Assembly (NCBI GenBank): GCA_003021005.1
Contig: PXRI01000029.1
Coordinates: 1 to 35,729 of the forward strand
DNA length: 35,729 bases
Reading direction: 5' to 3'
Origin: Halobacteriales archaeon QS_1_69_70
GTDB taxonomy: Archaea; Halobacteriota; Halobacteria; Halobacteriales; Haloarculaceae
Notes under the pieces: generated by a model
Told to the model about the DNA's origin: nothing
What the model saw: the letters and a program-made list of their open reading frames with translations, nothing else
Databases searched by the model: none
Shown: positions 16,340 to 24,156 of the stretch, piece by piece
Numbering within the stretch: the stretch's first letter is position 1
Layout: each line of letters opens with the position of its first letter
Program-made: the position numbers and the translations under genes

Positions 16340-16861
16340 ATGTCCCTCACGGAGGGTAGCGTCGACGTCTACGAGTGTGAGACCTGCGGGAACGTGGGCC
16401 TCGGCGACGGCGGTGTCGCCTGCTGTGACGGCCCGATGGCGACCGTCGCCGTCGAGCCGGCCGTCGAGGCGCCCACACTGGCGGAGTTGCTCCGGACCGT
16501 CTTCGACATCTCCGACGCCGAACTCGACATCTGTCTCTGCGTGATGGCGGGCGGCGCCCAGACCGTCCGGGAGCTGGCCGACCGGACCGACTACGACCGA
16601 AGCGTCGCGGCGCGGCACCTCAACCACCTCGTCCAACTCGGGGTGCTCGATAAGCAGCGGCGGTTGCTCGAGCAGGGCGGCCACGTGTACGTCTACTCGC
16701 CGAAGCCGGTCGAGACGGTCCGGCGGAGCTTCAAGCGCCAGTTCCTGGTCTGGCTAGGCGCGGCGACCGGGCGGCTGGAGGAACTCCGACGGGAGAAGGT
16801 CGAGGGCATCGTCGAGGGGGAGGGCGGGGAGACCAACTGGCAGCTCTACCACGAGGGGTGA
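16340..16861 (+). CDS. Zinc-ribbon winged-helix transcriptional regulator
   Basis: The 173-residue protein has an N-terminal zinc-ribbon-like cluster (CETC at 13-16, CC at 28-29). A winged helix-turn-helix follows at about residues 46-125: LAELLRTVFDISDAELDICL, then TVRELADRTDYDRSVAARHL as the recognition helix and HVYVYSPKP as the wing. A C-terminal helix (SFKRQFLVWLGAATGRLEEL) probably dimerises. It resembles TrmB/COG3355-type haloarchaeal regulators found near sulfur and redox genes. Targets are unknown; the adjacent rhodanese-MBL and ferritin-like genes are natural candidates (inference). The Cys cluster could sense metal or redox state. Its last codons lie in the first unit of a 37-bp direct repeat. 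Confidence 0.8.
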   Translation: MSLTEGSVDVYECETCGNVGLGDGGVACCDGPMATVAVEPAVEAPTLAELLRTVFDISDAELDICLCVMAGGAQTVRELADRTDYDRSVAARHLNHLVQLGVLDKQRRLLEQGGHVYVYSPKPVETVRRSFKRQFLVWLGAATGRLEELRREKVEGIVEGEGGETNWQLYHEG

Positions 16862-16930
16862 GCGCGGGCGGAACCGCACGAGGACCCACGAGGGGTTGCG
16901 CGCGGAACCGGACGAGGACGTACGAGGAGT
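16851..16930. repeat. Imperfect tandem direct repeat at 3' end of regulator gene
   Basis: Two units of about 35 bp start with acgaggggt at 16851 and 16888 (period 37) and share gcgcg...cggaaccg.acgaggac. A partial third unit begins acgaggagt at 16922. The first unit overlaps the last codons and stop of the regulator gene. It is not related in sequence to the hairpin repeat. Replication slippage is the simplest origin. Confidence 0.6.
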
Positions 16931-17016
16931 CGCCCCGACGCTTTCGCAGGGACAGGTTCGGAGACGGAGGCTATCTGGAGCGGTTGCTGTGGGTGGCAGG
17001 AGGTACAGCCGTTCGA

Positions 17017-17490
17017 TCAGATCCGGTCCTCCACGCCGGCGTAGACGCCGCCGAGCAGCACGCCGTAGACGACGTGCCAGAGGAGTGACGGCGGCGCGAA
17101 GTTCGGGAACGGCGGGTTCGCCGGGGAGCCGACGGCGCCGAGCCACACCGGCATCACGAGCGCGGCGAGGACGGCCCAGGTGAGGACGCCCCAGACGGCG
17201 CCGACCCCGATCAGCTCCCCGGTCGAATCGACCCCGGCGGCGCCGACGATCCCGGCGAAGACGACGCCGAGGACGGCGCCGTGGGAGACGTGGACGACCA
17301 GCCCGAGCCCGGGATTCTGCGGCGGCGCGAGCCCGTACAGCGAGGGGATCGCGACGCCGATCACGGCGTCGTTCATCTGTACGACGAGGGCGCCCATCAC
17401 GGCAGCACCGACGATGCCGCCGAGGACGCCGGCCCGCCAGTTGCCCCGGTCGAGGCCGGTTCGGCGCGTGAATTCAGTCGTGGTCGACAT
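17017..17490 (-). CDS. Four-helix membrane protein, unknown function
   Basis: The 157-residue protein starts MSTTTEFTRRTGLDRGNW and has four hydrophobic segments at about residues 20-50, 65-88, 90-118 and 135-153. Paired glycine-rich motifs, HVSHGAVLGVVFAG and WHVVYGVLLGGVYAG, indicate an internal duplication of a two-helix unit. Proteins like this are common in haloarchaea and are sometimes mislabelled histidine kinase; no kinase motif is present. A gtaaataag box on the coding strand near 17560-17568 lies about 75 nt upstream, implying a leader of roughly 45 nt, or a weaker promoter lies closer. The final function is unknown. Confidence 0.75.
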   Translation of the reverse strand: MSTTTEFTRRTGLDRGNWRAGVLGGIVGAAVMGALVVQMNDAVIGVAIPSLYGLAPPQNPGLGLVVHVSHGAVLGVVFAGIVGAAGVDSTGELIGVGAVWGVLTWAVLAALVMPVWLGAVGSPANPPFPNFAPPSLLWHVVYGVLLGGVYAGVEDRI

Positions 17491-17648
17491 GCCTGGGGTG
17501 CCGACCGCCAGTCATGTACCACCTGTGGGGATGTGGCGACGCCGACGACAGGGGCGACATGCTTATTTACGTACGAGCGATAGTCCGAGCTTCGGTTTGA
17601 ATGCGTACCACACCCGGGGATGCTTCCCGCGACGGGTCGCGCGGGCGG

Positions 17649-18506
17649 TCAGACCCGGCGGATTGTCTCCAGCGTCTCGGCGGCCTCGCGGGCGGCGGCG
17701 AAGAAGTCGCGCTTCCGGCCCACGTCCCTCGTCTCCTCGGCCCGCCGGGTCAGGTTCGTAATCTCGCGGACCAGCGCGGCCTCGGCGTCCTCGAGGTCGC
17801 GGCGCTCCTCCCGTCGGTCGCCGCCGGCATCCGCACGACGCGCCGGCGGGTCGACGCGCGCGGGCCGCCGCTCGGGGGTCGTCGCGGGCCTGGTCTCCTC
17901 GCGGGACTGGCGCGGAGCGGCCTCGCGGTCGTCGCCGGCGGGCGGCTCCCCGGGGGAACGTTCCGCCTCGCCGCCCGCGTCCGGGCTTCCCGTCGCCGTC
18001 CTGCCGTCGGTCCCCGCGTGGCCCGTCTCGCCGTCGCCGTCGGCCTCGGCCCCGCCTCCGGACCTGGCGGCGCCCGGCTCGGCGTCGGCCTCGCCGGTTC
18101 GCGGCTCCCGCCGCACGCCGCTAGTATCCGCACCGGTCTCGCTTCGCTCGGCCTCCCGCCCCCCGCTGGCCGTATCCGAGGGCTCACTCCGGTCGGCCTC
18201 GCCGCTCGTGTGTCTCCGTTCGCTCCGCTCACTCATCCCGCTCGCCTGTTCCGAGGCCTCGCGGCGCTCGCCCTCGCCCGCCAGTTCGCCTTCGTCGGTG
18301 ACCTCCCGCTGGCACGTCGGACAGAAGGCCGTGCCCTCGTAGGTGAAAACCGGCGACTGACACTCCGGACAGTGCCGGTTGGTCATTGTGGCGCCCTGCA
18401 GGAGGAGTTCGCTCATGCGCTCGGAGGCCTCCCGCTTTTCCTGGTCCCGTTCGTACTTCTCCCGGAGTTTCTCGCGCTCCGCTTCGCGGTCGAACTCGTC
18501 GCTCAT
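17649..18506 (-). CDS. Autoantigen p27-like zinc-ribbon protein with repeat-derived linker
   Basis: The 285-residue protein begins with a charged helix (MSDEFDREAEREKLREKYER). A zinc ribbon with C46-x2-C49 and C62-x2-C65 follows (HCPECQSPVF...FCPTC), the signature of the Sjogren syndrome/scleroderma autoantigen 1 (p27) family. Residues ~75-135 are encoded by the hairpin repeat (EGERREASEQASGMSERSER and on), then comes a long Ala/Gly/Asp-rich disordered stretch. A C-terminal helix pair closes the protein (LEDAEAALVREITNLTRRAE; FFAAAREAAETLETI). Archaeal p27-like proteins have no settled function. They are usually shorter, and the excess here is repeat plus low-complexity sequence. Confidence 0.8.
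   Translation of the reverse strand: MSDEFDREAEREKLREKYERDQEKREASERMSELLLQGATMTNRHCPECQSPVFTYEGTAFCPTCQREVTDEGELAGEGERREASEQASGMSERSERRHTSGEADRSEPSDTASGGREAERSETGADTSGVRREPRTGEADAEPGAARSGGGAEADGDGETGHAGTDGRTATGSPDAGGEAERSPGEPPAGDDREAAPRQSREETRPATTPERRPARVDPPARRADAGGDRREERRDLEDAEAALVREITNLTRRAEETRDVGRKRDFFAAAREAAETLETIRRV
18131..18272. repeat. Dispersed hairpin repeat, copy C (inside p27-like gene)
   Basis: This diverged copy has two tandem units. The first ends gggctcactccggtcggcc (18180-18198). The second (18199-18272) carries ctcgtgtgtctccgttcgct and actcatcccgctcgcc, matching the body of copies B and D. Stem pairing is weaker than in A, B and D (one mismatch in the first hairpin). It is in frame with the gene in the same reading as copy A (ERREAS, EADRSEPS). 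Confidence 0.7.
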
Positions 18507-18629
18507 ACGCGTGACAACGCGGCTGTGGGGGAAAAGGACTGCGCTCCCGTGGGCCGTGCTCGCGGCCGATACTGTCGCGGGTGTCGAGGACGCCCGGCGC
18601 GACTGGCCGGTCCCCGACGCGTCCGGCCC

Positions 18630-19112
18630 TCAGAACTCGGCGGTGACCGACCCGTCGGCGTCGAGGGTGATGACGCCGTCGAACAGCGCCCGGAACTCCG
18701 CGAGCGCGGCGTCGTCGTGGACCTCCCCGGAGAGGTGGAACAGTCCCGCGGCGTCGTACTCCTCCAGCAGCGCCAGGATCTCCTCGACGGCCGCCATCGC
18801 GCGGTCCTCGTCGGCGTAGTAGGCCATCTCGGTGATGGAATCGAGGCTGATCCGTCGCTTACCCTCGCTGCCGGCGAGGAACTCCCGGGTGATCTCGACG
18901 ATGCCCGCCAGGTCGTCCGGCGCGGAGACGTAGTGGACGTGGTCGGAGGGCCGCCGGGAGTAGCCGCGCTCCACGGAGAGCGTGTCGAGGATGTCGGCCT
19001 TGGTCTCGTCGACGTCGCGGTCCGTCTCGCCGGTCGACGGGTGGACCAGAAGGACGCCCGTCCCGCCCGGTACGACGTCGGGGGCGCCCTCGATGGCGAG
19101 TTCGTACTCCAT
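18630..19112 (-). CDS. Uncharacterised haloarchaeal protein, KaiC/RecA-fold-like without P-loop
   Basis: The 160-residue acidic protein begins MEYELAIEGAPDVVPGGTGV, then VLLVHPSTGETDRDVDETKA. The layout (GTGVLLVHPS strand and turn, HVHYVSAPDDLAGIVEITRE, RISLDSITEMAYYADEDRAM, LDSI-type strand followed by a helix) recalls the C-terminal half of KaiC/RadA-like folds found in many haloarchaeal proteins, but no Walker A lysine is present. It may be a degenerate, regulatory relative (inference). A tttaag box on the coding strand (19135-19141) is 26 nt before ATG 19112, a leaderless arrangement divergent from the methyltransferase. Confidence 0.7.
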   Translation of the reverse strand: MEYELAIEGAPDVVPGGTGVLLVHPSTGETDRDVDETKADILDTLSVERGYSRRPSDHVHYVSAPDDLAGIVEITREFLAGSEGKRRISLDSITEMAYYADEDRAMAAVEEILALLEEYDAAGLFHLSGEVHDDAALAEFRALFDGVITLDADGSVTAEF

Positions 19113-19203
19113 ACCGGGAGGGCGGCCGGCGGCGACTTAAATCATGGTCAGGCGGCCGGCCGCCGCCCGTGGCGGTTAACACCGCCGACGGCGTAGGGGG
19201 TGT
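19113..19203. promoter_or_regulatory. Compact divergent leaderless promoters with palindromes
   Basis: Two TATA-like boxes sit back to back: cttaaat at 19136-19142 for the minus gene (26 nt from its ATG) and gttaac at 19175-19180 for the plus gene (about 26 nt from ATG 19204). The latter box is enclosed by the inverted repeat ggcggt/accgcc (19171-19186). Between them ggcggccggccgcc (19151-19164) is a perfect 14-bp palindrome. One regulator could control both genes. That role is inferred. Confidence 0.55.
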
Positions 19204-19887
19204 ATGAGCGTTCGAGCCGAGTTCGACGCCTGGGCCGACGAGGGCCGGGACCGCGGGATGGAAACGCGCCACTGGCACACCGCAAAACACGCGCTGGGGC
19301 GGATGCCGGTGGAGGCCGGCGAGACGGTCCTGGACCTGGGGTGTGGCAGCGGGTACGCGGCCCGCGCGCTCCGCGAGGCCGACGACGCCGGCCGCGTGTA
19401 CGGCCTCGACGGCGCCCCGGCGATGGTCCACAACGCCCGGAGCTACACCGACGACGCCGGCGTGGCCTACGTCCTCGGCGACTTCGAGTCGCTGCCCTTT
19501 GCCGACGACGCCGTCGACCACTGCTTCTCGATGGAGGCGTTCTACTACGCCGTCGACCCCTACGACGCGCTCGCGGAACTCCGGCGCGTCCTCCGCCCGG
19601 GCGGCACGTTCTACTGTGCGGTGAACTACTTCGAGGAGAACGTCCACAGCCACGACTGGCAGGAGTCTATCGAGGTCGACATGACGCTGTGGAGCTACGC
19701 CGACTACCGCGAGGCGTTCCGCGAGGCCGGATTCGTCGTCGCCGAACAGGACACCATCCCCGACCGTGAGACGGAGATCCCGCCCGAAAGCGAGTTCCCG
19801 ACCTATGAGTGGGCGACACGCGAGGACATGGTGGAGCGCTACCGCGAGTACGGGACGCTGCTCACGGTCGGGGTGGCGGCGGAGTAG
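19204..19887 (+). CDS. Class I SAM-dependent methyltransferase
   Basis: The 227-residue protein has the methyltransferase motifs in order: motif I VLDLGCGSGYAARAL (residues ~43-57), the acidic motif II end VYGLDGAPAMV, post-motif DFESLPFADDAVDHCFSMEA and RRVLRPGGTFYCAVNYF. The N-terminus (RAEFDAWADEGRDRGMETRH) and HDWQESIEVDMTLWSYADYR point to a small-molecule (UbiE/COQ5-like) methyltransferase, but the substrate is not inferable. ATG 19204 is supported by a gttaac box about 26 nt upstream. The gene stands alone on its strand and is followed by the convergent toxin gene 15 nt later. Confidence 0.85.
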   Translation: MSVRAEFDAWADEGRDRGMETRHWHTAKHALGRMPVEAGETVLDLGCGSGYAARALREADDAGRVYGLDGAPAMVHNARSYTDDAGVAYVLGDFESLPFADDAVDHCFSMEAFYYAVDPYDALAELRRVLRPGGTFYCAVNYFEENVHSHDWQESIEVDMTLWSYADYREAFREAGFVVAEQDTIPDRETEIPPESEFPTYEWATREDMVERYREYGTLLTVGVAAE

Positions 19888-19902
19888 CCGTCGCTCGTGT
19901 CG

Positions 19903-20247
19903 TCACGTCCAGGCGTCGAGTGCCTCGATTCCCCGAAACGCGCCCCGTTCCGGGTACGCATCGACCAGCGCGATGAGGGCCGCCGCAACGCCGTAGGCGG
20001 GCATCGTGTCGTCGGACAGCAGAATTAGACCGGTCTGGTCCTCGATCGGGAGATCACCGAAATCCGTCACGTCGCTCGTGACGACGACCAGTCCGTGTTC
20101 GTGGGCGTACGGCAACACGTCAGTTTCGTCGTCCGCACCGTCTGCGAGCGCGTCCCGGACGTGTTCGGCGACCACCTCTTCGCTTTCCAGGTGGGCGGAC
20201 ACTTTCGGGTCTACGTTCTCGTCAAGGAGAAACCGCCACGCGGACAT
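19903..20247 (-). CDS. DUF5615 PIN-like toxin
   Basis: The 114-residue protein begins MSAWRFLLDENVDPKVSAHL. The DEN near the N-terminus, the helix, then HGLVVVTSDVTDFGDLPIED match the DUF5615 PIN-like fold, in which acidic residues form a putative metal-dependent RNase site. The second half (TGLILLSDDTMPAYGVAAAL) completes the alpha/beta fold. It overlaps the upstream DUF433 antitoxin gene by 26 nt, the usual antitoxin-first order. By analogy with VapBC it would be a ribonuclease held in check by its partner; this has not been shown for the pair here. Base composition is slightly less GC-rich than the neighbours. Confidence 0.8.
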   Translation of the reverse strand: MSAWRFLLDENVDPKVSAHLESEEVVAEHVRDALADGADDETDVLPYAHEHGLVVVTSDVTDFGDLPIEDQTGLILLSDDTMPAYGVAAALIALVDAYPERGAFRGIEALDAWT

Positions 20248-20542
20248 CCCCGACCGCGTCCGGGTCCACGTCCTCCGGGCGGTCTATCGACGCCCGGACC
20301 GTCTCCATCGCGGCCTCCCGCTCGGCCACCAAGTCGCGCATCTCGCGGGGATGGTCGTGGTAGTAGGCGGGCGCGTGATAGACGTCCGCGACGTCCAGGT
20401 CGTACCGGTCCGCGACCGTCTCGGGATCGACGCCGCGCTCCTCGACCAGCGCGCGCACCTGGCGGACGCTGACCCGCCGTCCGGCGACGTGGGGCTCGCC
20501 CACGAGTTCGCGGTCAACGTGTCGCGTGTCCCGCTCGGCCAT
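20222..20542 (-). CDS. DUF433 antitoxin
   Basis: The 106-residue protein (MAERDTRHVDRELVGEPHVA) carries the DUF433 pattern: GEPHVAGRRVSVRQVRALVE followed by GVDPETVADRYDLDVADVYH and APAYYHDHPREM. This is a helix-turn-helix-like domain that pairs with DUF5615 toxins. The C-terminal region is charged and probably wraps the toxin. ATG 20542 was chosen because it directly precedes the conserved part. A cttttgc box lies about 28 nt upstream within an inverted repeat (20552-20580), consistent with autoregulation. Confidence 0.8.
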   Translation of the reverse strand: MAERDTRHVDRELVGEPHVAGRRVSVRQVRALVEERGVDPETVADRYDLDVADVYHAPAYYHDHPREMRDLVAEREAAMETVRASIDRPEDVDPDAVGDVRVAVSP

Positions 20543-20551
20543 ATGGGAATA

Positions 20552-20580
20552 CGTACCGCCCGCTGTTGCAAAAGGGTACG
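20552..20580 (-). promoter_or_regulatory. Toxin-antitoxin promoter with inverted repeat
   Basis: Arms cgtacc (20552-20557) and ggtacg (20575-20580) form an inverted repeat with a 17-nt spacer. The spacer and the far arm include the TATA-like box (gcaaaagg on the plus strand, 20568-20575), about 28 nt before the antitoxin ATG. Antitoxin or complex binding to such arms is the usual autoregulatory design; it is inferred here. Confidence 0.45.
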
Positions 20581-20639
20581 GCCGACAACGCCGCTCTCGG
20601 ACCGTTCGAGGAGACACGGAACCTGTCGACCTCGCTGTA

Positions 20640-21209
20640 TCAGCGCTCGTAGCGCTCGCCCACGGGGATCGCCACCTCGAGCCAGTTCTCCCGCGGCGGT
20701 AGCGGGCACTCGTAGGCCTCGCTGTATGCGCAGGAGGAGCTGTATGCTAGGTTGAAGTCGAGCGGGATCTCGGCGCCGTCCGCCAATTCATCGTCGTAGT
20801 GTAACTCCATGTACCGGCCGCCGGGGTAGGTCTGCTGGCCGGTCGTCTTGTCGCGGAACGGGACGAAAAGCGAGCCGCTGTCGGCCTCGTCGACGCGCTG
20901 GTAGGCGACGAGCGTCGCCTCGGTGGGCTCGCCGTCGGCGTCCGGCACTTCGAACTGCAGCCGGGCCGCCCGGCGGTACAGCTGTTCGCCCGCCGTCGAG
21001 GTCTCCATCGTGACGGTCTCCTCGTCGTCCACCCGCTCGACGGTCGCCTCGACGCGGTAGGCCGGGTCCGGCTCGAAGTACAACAGCCCGTCGAAGGCCT
21101 CGCGCTCGTCGGGCGGGATGGGTGACTGCCGGGACGAGCCGAACTGCTCGTCCTTCCGGTCGCGTGAGGACTGCAGTTCCGTGCGCCAGGTCTCCGTGTC
21201 GAACTCCAC
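20640..21209 (-). CDS. DUF1684 family protein
   Basis: The 189-residue protein has the DUF1684 signature: YPGGRYMEL, then LDFNLAYSSSCAYSEAYECP and PLPPRENWLEVAIPVGE at the C-terminus, preceded by a beta-rich region (LLYFEPDPAYRVEATVERVD). It has no signal peptide and is likely cytoplasmic; the biochemical role of the family is unknown. I chose GTG 21209 (read as MEFDTETWRTELQSSRDRKD). A cttatgcg box 26 nt upstream supports a leaderless start, and the sequence upstream in the frame is not protein-like. It is divergent from the helicase gene. Confidence 0.85.
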   Translation of the reverse strand: MEFDTETWRTELQSSRDRKDEQFGSSRQSPIPPDEREAFDGLLYFEPDPAYRVEATVERVDDEETVTMETSTAGEQLYRRAARLQFEVPDADGEPTEATLVAYQRVDEADSGSLFVPFRDKTTGQQTYPGGRYMELHYDDELADGAEIPLDFNLAYSSSCAYSEAYECPLPPRENWLEVAIPVGERYER

Positions 21210-21373
21210 ACCGGTGGCTCGGGACTCGATCGCATAAGCCCCGGGGTCTGTAGCCCCCCGCATCCTGCAGGCGACCCGCCAGGGTGGTTGAGACGGGTCG
21301 ACCTGTCGCCGTGTCCTCACGTTCACTCCGGCCGGTCGACACGTCTTTAGGCGAAGCGGCGGGACCTCGGGAC
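21210..21373. promoter_or_regulatory. Divergent leaderless promoters, DUF1684 gene and helicase
   Basis: On the minus strand cttatgcg (21231-21238) lies 26 nt before GTG 21209. On the plus strand ctttagg (21345-21351) lies 26 nt before GTG 21374. Both genes would start transcription at a GTG start codon. No clear operator was seen between them. Confidence 0.55.
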
Positions 21374-23740
21374 GTGTCCGCCGACCCCGCCTGGCGCCCC
21401 ATCTTCGGCCACGCCGAGCCGTACGACGAGCAGGTCGACGGCATCGACGCCGCGGTCGAGACCGCGCGCGAGGACGGCTTCCTGGCCCTGGAGGGCGCCT
21501 GCGGGACCGGCAAGACCATGCTCGCGTTGACCGCGGGCATCCACCTCGTCCGGGACCCGGACTCCCGGTTCGAGCGCGTGTTCGTGCTGACGAGCGTCAA
21601 GCAGCAGCTCCGCCAGTTCGAGGCCGACCTCCGGACGATCAATGCGAACCTGCCGGAGGAGTGGCGGCCGGTGTCGGCGATGTCGCTCGTCGGCAAGGCC
21701 GACGTGTGCCCGTACAACCTAGCCGGCGCCGGCGACATCGACGACGACACCGTCTACGAGCGCTGCGAGGGCCTCCGCGAGCGCACCCGCGGCCTCACCG
21801 AGGAGACGACCGCCGACGCGCTCGCGGCCGCGGCCCGGAGCCAGCAGGTCGGCCTCGCCGACTCCGCCAGTGCCAGCGGCGATGGTGGTGGCGCGACGTA
21901 CCTCGAGGCGGCCGACGAGCCGACGCCGTACCCTCGCGACACGCCCGAGGCGGCAGAGCGTGACGTCGAGTACTGTCCCTTCTACGCGCAGTTCCTCGCG
22001 GACCTCCCCGAGGACGGTCATCCCTCTGAGGCCGTCCCGTTCGACCCGACCGGCATGGGCCTCGTCGAACCCGAGGACCTCGTCTCGCTGGCCGCCGGCC
22101 ACGGCTCGTGTCCGCATTCCGTGATGGGGGCGCTCCTCCCCGAACTCGAGGTGCTCGTCGGGAACTACTACCACGCCTTCGACCCGACCACCGTCCGCGC
22201 GTTCACCGGGGACCTCGTGGACGAGGACACCTTCGTCGTCTGCGACGAGGCGCACATGCTCGAGCCCCGCGTCCGGGAGCTGGTCGGCGATTCGGTCTCC
22301 GACCGGGCGCTGTCGGACGCGCAGGCGGAGCTGTCCCGCGTCATCGAGCCGCTCGCCGCCGTCGAGGAGGCCGGCGCGGACGCCCGGCACGGCGGGGACG
22401 CCCGCCGGCAGGCGGCGACCATCCGGGAGGTGCTATCCGACACCGACGTGACGCTCGGGGACCTCCGTGATACGCGCCGGTTCCTCGACGCCATGGAGGT
22501 GGAACTCGGCGCGCGCGTGACCGACCACCTCGACGCCGAGTCGCCGGGCTGGCGCCGGGATCTGCCCGACCTCGAGGACGCCGAGATCCCGCTCCGGGAC
22601 CCCGAGGAACCGGGCGTCGACGAGGTCACCGCGTGGGCCGAGCGCAACGGGTTCGACGCCGGGGTCTGGACGCGAGCGGAGTCGGTCGGGGCGGTCGTCG
22701 CCCGCGTCCTGAACACGCTCGACGAGGACGACACCCGGCGGGCGGCCCCGGCCGTCGGCCGGACGCTGGCGACGTGGTACCGCGCCGACCACACGGACTT
22801 CTTCCGTGAGATCGTCCTCGAGCGGACCTGGGACGAGACCAAGCCCCCGGAGTCGTGGCGCCGCGCCTACACCGCCCGGTACGCGCTCCACAACTGCCTC
22901 CCGGCGGGCGCCATCGGGGAACGGCTCGCCGAGTTCGGCGGCGGCGTCCTGATGAGCGCGACGCTTGCGCCACTGGACGTCTTCGCCGAGGTCACCGGCC
23001 TCCGACACCTCGAGCGGACGGCCGACCGCCCGATCAGAGAGCGGACCTACGGTCTGGAGTTCCCCGAGGAGCACCGCGCCTCGCTGGCGCTCGCGACGCC
23101 GAAGTTCACCTACGCCGACCGCGGCGACCCGGACGAAGACACAGAGCCCCGGCACGCCCACGCCCGCGCAATCCGGCAGGTCGCGGCCTCGCCCGGGAAC
23201 GTCCTCGTCGGGATGCCCTCCTACCGGGAGGCCGAGTGGGCGGCCGACGTCCTGGCGGACTGCGACAAGGAAGTGCTGGTCGACGCCTCGACCGACGACG
23301 TGGCGACCGAGCAACTCAAGCGCGAGTTCTTCGCGGGCGACCCGAAGGTGCTCGTCACCAGCCTCCGCGGCACGCTCACCGAGGGCGTCGACTACCGCGG
23401 CGACCGGCTGTCGGCCGCCATCGTCTGCGGCGTCCCCATCATCAACACCGCCAGCCCGCGGACGCGGGCAGTCAGAACGGCGTACGACCGCGCCTTCGGG
23501 GACGGGTTCCGGGACGCACTGGCGGTCCCGGCCGTCCGGAAGGCCCGGCAGGCCGTCGGCCGCGTCATCCGCGGGCCCGACGAGCGCGGGGTCCGGGTGC
23601 TCTGCGACGAGCGGTACGCCCGCGACTCCTGGGACAGCGTGCGGGAGTTGCTCGGCGCGGCCGAACGCGAGGAGTTCGATCCCGTGAGCCCGGACATGTT
23701 CGAGTACGCCCTCGAGCGGTTCTGGAGCACGTCGGAGTAG
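21374..23740 (+). CDS. XPD/Rad3-like (DinG-type) Fe-S DNA helicase
   Basis: The 788-residue SF2 helicase has Walker A GACGTGKT (residues 41-48), DEAH (291-294), motif GGVLMSATLAPLDV, and the helicase C block VTSLRGTLTEGVDYRGD followed by RQAVGRVIRGPDERG. Four cysteines between motifs I and II (C112, C131, C201, C246) occupy the place of the XPD Fe-S cluster domain. Their spacing is wide because a ~35-residue insert (LAAAARSQQVGLADSASASG and on) lies between the second and third. Family members unwind DNA 5'-3' in repair. GTG 21374 is supported by the upstream box; an in-frame GTG at 21284 would add a poor N-terminus. Related haloarchaeal proteins are annotated ATP-dependent DNA helicase. Confidence 0.9.
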   Translation: MSADPAWRPIFGHAEPYDEQVDGIDAAVETAREDGFLALEGACGTGKTMLALTAGIHLVRDPDSRFERVFVLTSVKQQLRQFEADLRTINANLPEEWRPVSAMSLVGKADVCPYNLAGAGDIDDDTVYERCEGLRERTRGLTEETTADALAAAARSQQVGLADSASASGDGGGATYLEAADEPTPYPRDTPEAAERDVEYCPFYAQFLADLPEDGHPSEAVPFDPTGMGLVEPEDLVSLAAGHGSCPHSVMGALLPELEVLVGNYYHAFDPTTVRAFTGDLVDEDTFVVCDEAHMLEPRVRELVGDSVSDRALSDAQAELSRVIEPLAAVEEAGADARHGGDARRQAATIREVLSDTDVTLGDLRDTRRFLDAMEVELGARVTDHLDAESPGWRRDLPDLEDAEIPLRDPEEPGVDEVTAWAERNGFDAGVWTRAESVGAVVARVLNTLDEDDTRRAAPAVGRTLATWYRADHTDFFREIVLERTWDETKPPESWRRAYTARYALHNCLPAGAIGERLAEFGGGVLMSATLAPLDVFAEVTGLRHLERTADRPIRERTYGLEFPEEHRASLALATPKFTYADRGDPDEDTEPRHAHARAIRQVAASPGNVLVGMPSYREAEWAADVLADCDKEVLVDASTDDVATEQLKREFFAGDPKVLVTSLRGTLTEGVDYRGDRLSAAIVCGVPIINTASPRTRAVRTAYDRAFGDGFRDALAVPAVRKARQAVGRVIRGPDERGVRVLCDERYARDSWDSVRELLGAAEREEFDPVSPDMFEYALERFWSTSE

Positions 23741-24156
23741 GCGACCGGCGGCTGTCGGGCCACCTTCCAGGTGTCGTTGTCGGCGACCCCAACGGCAACC
23801 GCTGGACGTCCGCCGGGGATGCCAGGGCTGGGAACCAGAAGGCGGCGCTGCCACTCGAAGTGGACTCGGGTGGTCTCGCGGGGAACACTACGTCGACGGC
23901 CGTGGTCGTGAGCCGGTGTTCGCGGCCGCGCCGGACGAGCGCCGCTGCCCGCCCGGCCCGTCAGCCAGCCGTCGGTCGGCCGACCCACCTGCGACAGTCG
24001 ACATCCGCACCCCTTGAACCGGATACCCTACCCCTCCGTTTCATCTGGAGAAGCCGAGATGTCAGTGCCGGATACCTTCGGCTTCTGGAAGGGATTCGAG
24101 GGGCCCGGGCACCATGTGACGCAACATGTATACACGATCACGGACAATTCCCGCGG
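23741..24156. other. Gene-free region after the helicase gene
   Basis: Nothing here reads as an intact gene on either strand. The frames are open because of GC content, but the products are Arg/Pro-rich or lack fold-like patterns. Composition falls from very GC-rich (to 24005) to mixed (24006-24156), marking the edge of the accessory patch that follows. No terminal repeats or tRNA were seen. Confidence 0.4.
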
